Shown: positions 28,862-36,111 of the stretch, one piece after another
How the letters are laid out: every line of letters starts with the position of its first letter
Numbering within the stretch: position 1 is the first letter of the stretch
Assembly: GCF_029839275.1 (NCBI RefSeq)
Contig: NZ_JAOCAH010000001.1
Coordinates: forward strand, 248,001 to 312,000
Origin: Pseudomonas sp. GD03944
GTDB taxonomy: Bacteria; Pseudomonadota; Gammaproteobacteria; Pseudomonadales; Pseudomonadaceae
Reading direction: 5' to 3'
Length of the DNA stretch: 64,000 nt
Notes under the pieces: generated by a model
What the model saw: only the letters and a program-made list of their open reading frames with translations
Told to the model about the DNA's origin: nothing
Databases searched by the model: none
Program-made: the position numbers and the translations under genes

Positions 28862-28924
28862 TGGTATGCCGATTGGTATGCCGCAATCATGGTGCCCACC
28901 ACTACTTCGAACATGGGCATACCA
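28862..28924. repeat. TGGTATGCC repeats, two direct and one inverted
   Basis: TGGTATGCC occurs at 28862-28870 and 28874-28882 and in inverted form (GGCATACCA) at 28916-28924. The outer pair could form a hairpin. No gene is evident here. It may be a protein binding cluster or a remnant of a mobile element. Confidence 0.6.
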
Positions 28925-29148
28925 AAACGCGATAAACGCACGGATAAGCGTCAACCGATGGCCAACTTGCGCACTCCGGTTGCCCACGCCTATAGTTCGC
29001 CCGTCGTTGCCAATTCAACGACCGGGTTTGACGGCCCGCTCAAACAGTAGGCGCACAGGCGCTCACCATCCGAAAGCAGGCGCTTTTTTTGTGCCTGTCA
29101 TTTCGTGTTATGGCGGCTGTGTGCGGGGCACTTTCGAGTGCGCCGGGT

Positions 29149-29230
29149 TCCTATTGTCCCGGTCCGTCAACCTGCACACAGCTGCCACCATTCGTTTGAC
29201 GGCGACTCGTGGCAGCTCTCGACAATAGGA
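29149..29230 (+). promoter_or_regulatory. nested leader hairpin covering the ribosome binding site of the DUF3077 gene
   Basis: TCCTATTGTC at 29149-29158 pairs perfectly with GACAATAGGA at 29221-29230, which holds most of the Shine-Dalgarno sequence of the following gene. Inside, AGCTGCCAC (29180-29188) pairs with GTGGCAGCT (29209-29217), while CCGTCAA (29164-29170) could instead pair with TTGACGG (29196-29202). The two inner pairings interleave and cannot form at once, so an RNA switch is possible. Confidence 0.65.
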
Positions 29231-29239
29231 GCTTTACCC

Positions 29240-29530
29240 ATGACGGATCATCACGCCCACCCTGCCCCGCCGCTGACCACCACCAGCGCCACCTTTCACC
29301 CCTGCAACGCCGCCAGACAGCCACTGTTTGCCGTACTCCCGGGCGTGCCCGTAGCAGACGCACTCGACAGCGTGTACTGCCTGCTGGATGTAGCGGAAGA
29401 ACTGACCATCAGAATGAGCGATGCAGCTGACCCGAACCGCGAACAGCTTGGCCATGCCTGCACCTACCTGATGGAAATGGCCAAGGCCACCGTGCGCACC
29501 TGCATCGAGGGGTTGGATCACAAGGCGTAG
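29240..29530 (+). CDS. DUF3077 family small protein
   Basis: The 96-residue protein starts MTDHHAHPAPPL and has the core LFAVLPGVPVADALDSVYCLLDVAEELTI typical of DUF3077, a Pseudomonas family often present in several copies with no known function. It has no signal peptide or membrane helix. The TAGGAG ribosome site is eight bases upstream of the ATG and lies in the leader hairpin. It is the first gene after tRNA-Pro. Confidence 0.85.
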   Translation: MTDHHAHPAPPLTTTSATFHPCNAARQPLFAVLPGVPVADALDSVYCLLDVAEELTIRMSDAADPNREQLGHACTYLMEMAKATVRTCIEGLDHKA

Positions 29531-29965
29531 CGCAAGCGACTGACTCAGATTATTGAGTGCTAGCCTCCTGCCCTCCCCTAACCCACGAGTAATGGCAAAC
29601 GAGCGTGCGAAGAGCTGCGCACAATGGGACCGGGCTCTCAGACTCTTGAGGGCAACGTTTACCGCCAACGTGACCTGGTTTGATCACTCCCTCGGAGCTG
29701 GGTGGAGTTACTGACTGCAACCTCACCAACCAGCTTTGACTCCGAACACAGGAAAGCGGAGCCCATGTAGTCGGCACCTGACAAGGCAAGAGTCCGTGGC
29801 ACCTATAGAGTGGAGGAGGAAGTAGCGTTGTGCCATCCTATCGACGCTGACAAGAAACAGAGACCGGAATGGGGGCTCTGCCCATCACGCTGGTGCTGTT
29901 CCTGAAGGGGAAAAGCTTTAGAGCTCGCACTTCATCCAACACGGACGATATGCGCTAATTCAGTA
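29531..29965. other. 435 bases without a convincing gene, possibly a structured RNA
   Basis: No open frame here has a start and ribosome site. Short inverted repeats are visible: ACTCA/TGAGT (29544-29558 area), GTGCG/CGCAC (29605-29609 with 29618-29622) and a partial GGAGCCCAT/ATGGGGGCTC pairing between 29758 and 29878. The base composition is more even than in core genes. It could be an RNA gene, the remains of a mobile element, or a long leader for the following gene pair. Confidence 0.45.
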
Positions 29966-29989
29966 GTGCCAAAAAAAGGAGCTATGCTG

Positions 29990-30151
29990 ATGACCGACAA
30001 TAACCGCCAGCCACCCAAGCCGCAGCCGTCCCGACCAACGCCCACACCGAACAATGACAGGCCGACTCCCGCACGTGATGGGTGGATCGACAAGAGCGGA
30101 CCAAATACCATTTCTGAGAGCAGGCCAGTTCCACCGAGACCAAAGAAATGA
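29990..30151 (+). CDS. proline-rich microprotein, partner of the SLATT-like gene
   Basis: The 53-residue protein (starts MTDNNRQPPKPQPSRP) has 14 prolines, several PxxP motifs, and ends PVPPRPKK; it is probably disordered. The ATG at 29990 was chosen because AAGGAG (29976-29981) lies eight bases upstream; the ATG at 29984 is only two bases from it. Its stop overlaps the start of the next gene by four bases (ATGA), so the two are translationally coupled. I know no family. It may regulate, cap or sense for its membrane partner (inference). Confidence 0.7.
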   Translation: MTDNNRQPPKPQPSRPTPTPNNDRPTPARDGWIDKSGPNTISESRPVPPRPKK

Positions 30152-30723
30152 CCGAAGCCGACAAAGAGGATGAGCTTCATAGGCTCACATTCTATGTGCA
30201 GCGCAACATCCGCTACCACATGCGGCGTGCGGCATTCTTCACTAGATGGAGTCGTCTCTCTTCTTTTGTCGGCGTATTCTTTGGTTCTGCAGCAGCTATA
30301 ACCTTTTTATCCTCGGTAAGCGGCAGCCACCCACTACTGCCGGTGTTGCTGGCGGGAGTGGTTGCCCTTGCATCTGCGGTTGAACTTGTTGTGGGCGTCA
30401 GTCAACGCGCGTGGCTTCACAATGATCTGCGCCGCCGTTTTCTGGATATCGACGAGAAAATGCAGGTAAACCGGAAGATGCCTATGAAGGGTATTAACGA
30501 GTTGTGGGCATGTGTCAGACGTATAGAGACTGATGAACCTCCGACTATGGAAGCTTTAGAGCTGATGGTCAGGAACGAAGTGATCATCTCTATGTACAAC
30601 TATGAAGAACGCAGTGAGCACTACATTCCACTGCCTTGGTGGCAGAAATTGACTGCGCACTGGGTTCATTGGGATGTTTCCCAAGCCTCCCCGGCACCAG
30701 CGCAAAAGCACCAGTGTGCTTGA
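30148..30723 (+). CDS. SLATT-like two-transmembrane protein
   Basis: The 191-residue protein has a charged N-terminal helix (YVQRNIRYHMRRAAFF), two membrane helices (about residues 36-57 and 62-85), and a cytoplasmic helix HNDLRRRFLDIDEKM followed by RRIETDEPPTMEALELMVRNE. This arrangement matches the SLATT class of 2TM proteins, which are thought to be pore-forming effectors of nucleotide-sensing defence systems. Usually a sensor such as SMODS, SLOG or a reverse transcriptase is adjacent; here only the coupled proline-rich gene is. The G+C content is near 50%, well below the core genome, so it was likely acquired. Family assignment is by pattern and not by search. Confidence 0.7.
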   Translation: MTEADKEDELHRLTFYVQRNIRYHMRRAAFFTRWSRLSSFVGVFFGSAAAITFLSSVSGSHPLLPVLLAGVVALASAVELVVGVSQRAWLHNDLRRRFLDIDEKMQVNRKMPMKGINELWACVRRIETDEPPTMEALELMVRNEVIISMYNYEERSEHYIPLPWWQKLTAHWVHWDVSQASPAPAQKHQCA

Positions 30724-30780
30724 TAAGCCTTACGCTCCAGGAGATAAGCTTTTTCCCAAGCTCAGCTAAGCCAAGGTGCG

Positions 30781-30798
30781 TGCTGCCGACCGGCAGCA
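30781..30798. other. short hairpin downstream of the SLATT-like gene
   Basis: TGCTGCC and GGCAGCA form a perfect 7-base stem with a GACC loop, 19 bases before the terminator at 30817. Confidence 0.4.
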
Positions 30799-30816
30799 TG
30801 CAGGATAGTTACCCAC

Positions 30817-30846
30817 AAAAAAGCCCGCTTACGCGGGCTTTTTTTC
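30817..30846. terminator. bidirectional terminator at the right edge of the accessory region
   Basis: AAAAAAGCCCGC and GCGGGCTTTTTT with a TTAC loop form a strong stem with T-runs in both directions. It serves the SLATT-like gene and the convergent cheV. It repeats the arms of the tRNA-Pro terminator at 28694-28723. Confidence 0.9.
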
Positions 30847-30862
30847 ATTCCAGCAGGTCGCC

Positions 30863-31747
30863 TTATCCCAGCGTCTGAAACGCCCGCAGCAGTGCCTTGC
30901 TTAGGTCCACGGTGGAGAATTTGGTGAGCACGTCGTTGGCGCCAACCTGGCGGGCCTTTTCGGTGTTCATGGTGCTGTCGAGCGAGGTGTGCAGCAAGAC
31001 GTAGGTGTGGCCAATCTGGGCGTCCTTGCGGATTTCCTTGACCAGGTTGTAGCCGTCCATCTCGGGCATTTCGATGTCGGAGACCAGCACTTCGATCGGC
31101 TGCCCCGCCTCGTGCTGGGCGCGCAGCTGTTCCAGGGCTGCGGCGGCGCTGCGCACGGCCTGGCAGTCCAGGTCGAGGCGGCGCAGGGTGTTCAGGCTCT
31201 GCTGCAGGGCCACCTGGGAATCGTCCACCACCAGCACGCGGCGCCCGCGCAGCAACGCGAGTTCGCTGTCGGAGAGCAGTTGCTCGTCCGTTTCCTCTTC
31301 CGGGGCCGGGGCGATTTCGTGCAGGACCTTCTCGATGTCGAGGATCTGCACGATGGCGCCGTCGATCTGGGTCACGCCGGTGATGAATGCCCGGCCACCG
31401 GCACCGGCAGGTGGCGGACGCACGTCACGGGTGGAGCACTGGACGATGCGCTCGACCTGGTGCACGTGCAGCCCCTGGCGCGAGCGGCTGAGTTCGGTGA
31501 CGATCAGGCAGCCGTCCTGGCTGTCGCTGCCGCCGCGCTCGCCGATCGCCCGGGCCAGGTCGATGACGGTCAGGGCCGCGCCGCGCAGGGTCGCGACCCC
31601 GCGCACATGGGGATGCCGGTTGGGCATCTTGGTCAAGGCGGGACACGGGATGATCTCGTTGACCTTGAGCAGGTTGATCCCCAGCAAACGCCCGCTGTGC
31701 AAGCGAAACAGCAACAGCGACAACGCATCCCCTAACACCAGACTCAT
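30863..31747 (-). CDS. cheV: chemotaxis coupling protein CheV, second copy
   Basis: The 294-residue protein has a CheW domain (LLLFRLHSGRLLGINLLKV) and a receiver domain with VLVVDDSQVA, the Asp acceptor in LVSDIEMPEMDGY and the Lys in VLTKFS. It is clearly homologous to the protein at 16865-17800 but diverged, so a different receptor set is likely. The ATG at 31747 has GGGAGG five bases upstream. The gene lies just outside the accessory region. Confidence 0.93.
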   Translation of the reverse strand: MSLVLGDALSLLLFRLHSGRLLGINLLKVNEIIPCPALTKMPNRHPHVRGVATLRGAALTVIDLARAIGERGGSDSQDGCLIVTELSRSRQGLHVHQVERIVQCSTRDVRPPPAGAGGRAFITGVTQIDGAIVQILDIEKVLHEIAPAPEEETDEQLLSDSELALLRGRRVLVVDDSQVALQQSLNTLRRLDLDCQAVRSAAAALEQLRAQHEAGQPIEVLVSDIEMPEMDGYNLVKEIRKDAQIGHTYVLLHTSLDSTMNTEKARQVGANDVLTKFSTVDLSKALLRAFQTLG

Positions 31748-31829
31748 CAAGGCCTCCCTTTCATTATCAGTTCGCACACACCGGGCCGGGCGGCTCGGCG
31801 CGCCTCGGTCTTCTCTGGGGTATGCGTAT

Positions 31830-32066
31830 TCAGCGCAGGAACGCCACCACCTGCTCGGCCTCGAACGGCCAGTTCAATTCAGCACCGGTGTCGCAGCGAC
31901 GCAACACCGGGATACGCAGGCCATAGGTTTCGACCAGCGCTTCGTCATCGGCGATGTCGACCAGTTCGACCAGCAGGCCGCGTTCGACGAACGGCATCAA
32001 CAGTGCCTCGGCTACCTCGCACAGATGGCAGCCCAGGGTGCCAAACAACTGGCATTCAGGGAGCAT
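31830..32066 (-). CDS. glutaredoxin-like protein (DUF836)
   Basis: The 78-residue thioredoxin-fold protein has the redox motif GCHLC near its N terminus (LFGTLGCHLCEVAE), a cis-Pro in RIPVLR and ends VVAFLR, as in the glutaredoxin-like DUF836 family. It probably acts in thiol-disulfide exchange in the cytoplasm; the substrate is unknown. It is between cheV and the DUF5610 gene on the same strand. Confidence 0.88.
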   Translation of the reverse strand: MLPECQLFGTLGCHLCEVAEALLMPFVERGLLVELVDIADDEALVETYGLRIPVLRRCDTGAELNWPFEAEQVVAFLR

Positions 32067-32110
32067 GGACGCGCCTCCTCAGCAAAGAGGCGTGCAGTCT
32101 ACCACTAGCC

Positions 32111-33271
32111 TCAAGCGTTCGCGGCAGGCGTCGGTTTCGCCGCGTTGGCCTGTGGCAGGAGCCCCTGCAACCCGTCGAGCAGACGGCTGTTGAGTTGCTC
32201 GGCCTTGTCCAGGCGCCCGGTATCGAAGCGGTTGTCGAGAGAGAACCCGCCCTTGAGCAGTTCGAGCAGCGTGCCCTTGCTGTCCTGGGCCACGGCGTCG
32301 GCGCTGCGCAGTGCATCGAGCAGGCCCTGGGCGTAGTCGGCCAGGGAGCTGTTCACCGCGCTGGCAGCCGCCTGGCCACCCTGCTCGGCCACCGCGCTGT
32401 AGGCATCGGTGGCCTGGCGCACGGTGGTCTGGGTCAGGCGCAGGGACATCGAGGCCAGTTGCTCGCCGTCCATGTCCAGGGCCATGGCCCGGTCGAAGGC
32501 GCCATTCAGGTCGCCTGCGTAGAATTTGTCGGAGAGGTCCTGGACCTGGGTGAAGAGTTTCTCCAGGGCCGCCACTTCTTCCTCGTCCAGCTCGCCCTCG
32601 ACTTCGACCTGCCAGCCGCCGATCTGCAGGCTGCCGGACTGGCTGGCGCCCACCACGGCGCTGCCATTGGCGGTTTTTGCCGCGCCGACAGCGGTCTGCG
32701 ACCAGTTGGCCGAGGCCTGGGCCACGGAAATACGCAGGCGGTCGCCGTCACGGGTGGTGATGGCCATGTCGAAGGTTTCGGCCCGCGCCGAGAAGCGCTC
32801 GCTGTAGGCCGCCGCCGACACGCTGCCACCAGTGGTGGGCGCCGGGGTGCTGCCGAAGCGCTTGTCCAGACCGGCGAAACCGTCCTGGATGCGTTTGTAG
32901 GTGTCGTCGATGTCCGCTGCCACCTTGCCGTGCAGCGCACCCATGCCGTCGATGATCTTGCGCGCTTCGGCGAAGCCTTTCTCCACGCCTTCGCGGGCCT
33001 GGTTCAGCAGGCCCTGCAGCTTGGCCGGATCGGCGCCGGCAGCGGCCTCGCTCTGCAGGCGCTGCTCGACGAAGCCGATGATGCGTTCAGCCACTTTTTC
33101 CGGCGTGTAGTCGTCGCGCTTGCCGTTGAGCGCGCCCGGTTCCATGCCCATGCGCTCGGCCAGGCGGTTGGCCAGGGTGTTCTGTGCATCGGCGGAGGCA
33201 CGCGCGGCGGGCTGGTTGTGCAGCTGGGACGCGCGCGAAGCGGAGGAATACAGAGAGGCCAGAGGATTCAT
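32111..33271 (-). CDS. DUF5610 domain protein
   Basis: The 386-residue protein begins MNPLASLYSSASRASQLHNQP and has a DUF5610-like N-terminal region (about residues 35-130; NRLAERMGM, KVAERIIGFVEQRL). The rest is polar, Ala-rich and helical, ending PQANAAKPTPAANA, with no signal peptide or membrane helix. DUF5610 proteins occur widely in Pseudomonas and Shewanella and have no defined role. It is followed by the glutaredoxin-like gene on the same strand. Confidence 0.8.
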   Translation of the reverse strand: MNPLASLYSSASRASQLHNQPAARASADAQNTLANRLAERMGMEPGALNGKRDDYTPEKVAERIIGFVEQRLQSEAAAGADPAKLQGLLNQAREGVEKGFAEARKIIDGMGALHGKVAADIDDTYKRIQDGFAGLDKRFGSTPAPTTGGSVSAAAYSERFSARAETFDMAITTRDGDRLRISVAQASANWSQTAVGAAKTANGSAVVGASQSGSLQIGGWQVEVEGELDEEEVAALEKLFTQVQDLSDKFYAGDLNGAFDRAMALDMDGEQLASMSLRLTQTTVRQATDAYSAVAEQGGQAAASAVNSSLADYAQGLLDALRSADAVAQDSKGTLLELLKGGFSLDNRFDTGRLDKAEQLNSRLLDGLQGLLPQANAAKPTPAANA

Positions 33272-33379
33272 GACGAGGTACCCGTGGGACAGAGTGTCTG
33301 GTCGTTTGACGGCCGTTACCGGAAAAACTTTAACCAGGGTGCGCTTTTTCTCGACCAGCGGTACCTGCCAGACATGAAA

Positions 33380-33399
33380 AGCCCGCCAGGTGGCGGGCT
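33380..33399 (-). terminator. terminator of the ammonium transporter gene
   Basis: AGCCCGCC and GGCGGGCT form a stem with an AGGT loop; on the minus strand TTTTC follows. It is eight bases behind the transporter stop codon. Confidence 0.7.
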
Positions 33400-33407
33400 G
33401 TGGTGGA

Positions 33408-34616
33408 TCAGTCCTGGCTGACCGAGCCGATCTTGTGAATCGACAGGTCCGCGCCGTAGTACTCCTGTTCCTGGCTCAGGCGAATGCCGATGAAGGCCTT
33501 CAGCAGCCCGTAGACCAGGAAGCCCCCGGCCAGGGCCACCAGCACCCCCAGCGCGGTACCGGCCAACTGGCTGGCCAGGCTCACGCCACCGAGGCCGCCC
33601 AGCATCTCCTGACCGAAGATGCCGCAGGCGATCCCGCCCCACACGCCGCACAGGCCATGCAGCGGCCAGACGCCGAGCACGTCGTCGACCTTCCATTTCA
33701 CCTGGGTCGCAGTGAAGGCCCAGACGAACAGCGCACCGGCCACCGCGCCGGTGGCCAGGGCGCCCACCGGGTGCATCAGGTCCGAACCGGCGCACACCGC
33801 CACCAGGCCGGCCAGCGGGCCGTTGTGCAGGAAGCCCGGGTCGTTGCGACCGACCAGCAGCGCCGCCACGGTGCCGCCGACCATCGCCATCAGGGTGTTG
33901 ACCGCCACCAGGCCGCTGACGCTGCCCAGGGTCTGGGCGCTCATCACGTTGAAGCCGAACCAGCCGATGATCAGGATCCACGAGCCCAGGGCCAGGAACG
34001 GGATGTTCGACGGCGCGAACGCCACCAGGCGCCCGTCGCGGTAACGGCCATCGCGGGCGCCCAGCAGCACCACGGCGCCGAAGGCCAGCCAGCCGCCGAC
34101 CGCATGCACCACCACCGAGCCGGCGAAGTCATGGAACGGCGCGCCAAACTGCGCCTCCAGCCAGGCCTGCACGCCGTAGTTGCCGTTCCAGATCATGCCC
34201 TCGAAGAAGGGATACACGAAGGCCACGATCAGCACCGTGGCGCAGAGTTGCGGGCCGAAACGGGCACGCTCGGCGATGCCACCGGAGATGATCGCCGGGA
34301 TCGCCGCGGCGAACGTCAGCAGGAAGAAGAATTTCACCAGCGCGTAGCCGTTGCCCTCGGTCAGCACACTGGCCGGTTCCAGGAAGGTCACGCCGTAGGA
34401 AATCCAGTAGCCCATGAAGAAGTACGCCAGGGCCGACACCGCGAAGTCGGAGAGAATCTTCGACAAGGCGTTGACCTGGTTTTTTTGCCGGACCGTGCCA
34501 ACCTCAAGAAAGGCGAAGCCGGCATGCATGGCCAGCACCATCACGGCGCCCAGCAGGATGAACAGGGTATTGGAACCGTGGATCAGCGTTTCCACGGCAC
34601 TGTTGATGTCTTCCAT
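33408..34616 (-). CDS. amt: ammonium transporter (Amt family)
   Basis: The 402-residue protein is an inner-membrane ammonium channel with about 11 membrane helices. Family hallmarks are visible: LGAVMVLAMHAGFAFLEVG near the N terminus, the pore twin-histidines in VVHAVGGWLAFG and PLHGLCGVWGG, and GFNVMSAQTL. The ATG at 34616 (MEDINSAVETL) fits an Amt without a cleaved signal. There is no glnK next to it, unlike the usual glnK-amtB operon, and no clear sigma-54 promoter was seen, so nitrogen control is uncertain. Confidence 0.93.
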   Translation of the reverse strand: MEDINSAVETLIHGSNTLFILLGAVMVLAMHAGFAFLEVGTVRQKNQVNALSKILSDFAVSALAYFFMGYWISYGVTFLEPASVLTEGNGYALVKFFFLLTFAAAIPAIISGGIAERARFGPQLCATVLIVAFVYPFFEGMIWNGNYGVQAWLEAQFGAPFHDFAGSVVVHAVGGWLAFGAVVLLGARDGRYRDGRLVAFAPSNIPFLALGSWILIIGWFGFNVMSAQTLGSVSGLVAVNTLMAMVGGTVAALLVGRNDPGFLHNGPLAGLVAVCAGSDLMHPVGALATGAVAGALFVWAFTATQVKWKVDDVLGVWPLHGLCGVWGGIACGIFGQEMLGGLGGVSLASQLAGTALGVLVALAGGFLVYGLLKAFIGIRLSQEQEYYGADLSIHKIGSVSQD

Positions 34617-34998
34617 CAGAGAAACAGGCTCCGTCGGCAGGAAAAAAGCACCAAAGCGGATCAACCGCAACGGTGCGCGCACCACAAAGCGGCACGCACC
34701 GTCATCGACCACGCTCCACCCAGCCTTGCAGCGCGCCATCACGGCTCGCACCACACACTTGAATGAGGCACTTATTTTTTAGTTATCAAGGGGTTATAAA
34801 CGCACCGCGGCATCCTGGCCTACCGCCTGCGAGCCCCACGAAGGCGCACGACGACACAGTGATGCACCTGCACAATGCAAGCGCTGTACCAGCGCAGCGG
34901 CATTGGAAACCACGCCTGACCGGCGTACAAAAAAGTGAACCGGTGCTTTCAAGCGGACTCGAACCTTTACACTGACCACCCAACGGAAGGAGACACCC
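34617..34998. other. divergent intergenic region upstream of amt
   Basis: About 380 bases hold no convincing gene. It must carry the amt promoter on the minus strand and that of the DUF883 gene on the plus strand. An A/T-rich patch at about 34770-34800 is the most promoter-like part; a GG-N10-GC sigma-54 element was sought for amt and not found. Confidence 0.5.
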
Positions 34999-35325
34999 AT
35001 GGCTCGCAAGACGCCCAGCGCAACCACCTCGGCTGAAGAGAAAGAGCTGCTCGACGAATTCCAGGCCCTGGTAAAAGACACCGAAAAGCTGCTGCAGCAT
35101 TCGGCCAGCCTGGCCGGTGAACAGGCAGAAGAACTGCGCGAGCAGATGCGTGCCAGCCTGGCCCGGGCGCGCACCACCCTGCACGATGCCGAAGACACGC
35201 TGCGCGTGAAAGGCAAGGAGGCGGTACAGGCCACGGAAGAGTACGTACAGACTCATCCCTGGCAGACACTGGGTATCGCCGCGGCCATCGGCATGCTGCT
35301 CGGCATGTTGATCACCCGGCGCTGA
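34999..35325 (+). CDS. DUF883 (YqjD/ElaB) ribosome-associated membrane-anchor protein
   Basis: The 108-residue protein has a long charged helix with heptad-like Leu/Ala spacing (about residues 10-80) and a C-terminal membrane helix (TLGIAAAIGMLLGMLI) ending in RR, as in YqjD and ElaB. These E. coli proteins bind ribosomes and tether them to the inner membrane in stationary phase. AAGGAG precedes the ATG. It is the first of three coupled genes. Confidence 0.92.
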   Translation: MARKTPSATTSAEEKELLDEFQALVKDTEKLLQHSASLAGEQAEELREQMRASLARARTTLHDAEDTLRVKGKEAVQATEEYVQTHPWQTLGIAAAIGMLLGMLITRR

Positions 35326-35336
35326 TGAGAGGCGAC

Positions 35337-35720
35337 ATGGACGCTACGTCACCCGAAGAAAAAAGCCGCGGCCCTTCGCCGCGGCGCTTCGCCGCCGCAC
35401 TGGCCGGGCTGCTGCACGGCCATGTCGCGCTGTTCGGCGAAGAGCTCAAGGAACAGCAGGGCAACACCGTACAGTTGCTGATACTCGCCGGCCTCGGTGT
35501 GGTGTTCTCCCTGCTGCTGATCATTGGCCTGTCGGCCGCGCTGCTGATCATTTTCTGGGACACCCACCGACTCACCGTCACGTTTTCGCTGTGCGCCGTC
35601 TATGCGGCCGGCCTGCTCACCTGCGTCGGCATGCTGTTGCATCGCCTGCGCCACGCCCCGACGCCCTTCAGCGCCAGCCTCGAAGAACTGGCCCGTGACC
35701 GCGAGCAATTACTGCCATGA
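35337..35720 (+). CDS. YqjE-like phage-holin-superfamily protein
   Basis: The 127-residue protein has an amphipathic N-terminal part (HGHVALFGEELKEQ) and two membrane helices (about residues 45-70 and 80-105), as in YqjE (phage holin family 3-like). The ATG at 35337 has AGAGG close upstream; another ATG at 35325 overlaps the previous stop (TGATG) and may also be used. It is the middle gene of the YqjD-YqjE-YqjK-like trio. Confidence 0.85.
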   Translation: MDATSPEEKSRGPSPRRFAAALAGLLHGHVALFGEELKEQQGNTVQLLILAGLGVVFSLLLIIGLSAALLIIFWDTHRLTVTFSLCAVYAAGLLTCVGMLLHRLRHAPTPFSASLEELARDREQLLP

Positions 35721-36022
35721 CCCCACCGAACCTGCCCAACAAGTCGTCCCACCGCGACCTGCGCAAGGCCATGCTGCGCATGCGCCTGGAGATGCACCGC
35801 CAGGAGCTGCGCCACGAGACCCTGGTCATGATGCAGCCCGTGCGCAAGGTGCAGCACTTCGGCAGCCACTGGCGCGAAGAGCTGCGCGAGAACAGCACCT
35901 CGCTGTGGATGACCGGCGGCGCCCTGCTGCTCGCCACCTTCGGCGTACGCCACACCAACTGGCGGCGCCTGCTGCGCCTTGCCCTGGTGGTGGTGCCGCT
36001 GCTGCGCAAGCAGTCCAAGTAA
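35717..36022 (+). CDS. YqjK-like small basic protein
   Basis: The 101-residue protein is rich in Arg, His and Met in its first half (RDLRKAMLRMRLEMHRQELRHE) and ends with a hydrophobic helix and basic tail. It overlaps the YqjE-like gene by four bases (ATGA). In E. coli yqjD, yqjE and yqjK form an operon, which fits. The function is unknown. Confidence 0.8.
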   Translation: MTPPNLPNKSSHRDLRKAMLRMRLEMHRQELRHETLVMMQPVRKVQHFGSHWREELRENSTSLWMTGGALLLATFGVRHTNWRRLLRLALVVVPLLRKQSK

Positions 36023-36059
36023 CCCCGAACCTGGCCACGATCTTGCTTGGCTGAACGAT

Positions 36060-36088
36060 CCCACCGCATTCCGCGGTGGCCGTTTTGC
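36060..36088 (+). terminator. terminator of the yqjDEK-like operon
   Basis: CCACCGC and GCGGTGG form a stem with an ATTCC loop followed by CCGTTTTG. It lies 38 bases behind the last gene and overlaps the 5' part of an open frame that extends upstream of the EAL gene. Confidence 0.75.
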
Positions 36089-36111
36089 TGGACCAGCTAA
36101 GGACGTACCCG

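Noticed and set aside
28778..29050. Open frame of 90 residues behind tRNA-Pro
   Set aside because: Runs through the hairpin repeat and the TGGTATGCC cluster, with no ribosome site.
29600..29930. Group II intron 5' end
   Set aside because: GTGCG start and stems are suggestive, but no domain V or reverse transcriptase is present; kept only as an alternative.
28662..30862. Duplicated tRNA-Pro 3' end as an attachment site of an integrated element
   Set aside because: No copy of the last 20 bases of the tRNA was seen up to cheV.
34617..34760. Sigma-54 promoter for the ammonium transporter
   Set aside because: The best candidate has GC instead of GG at the -24 position.
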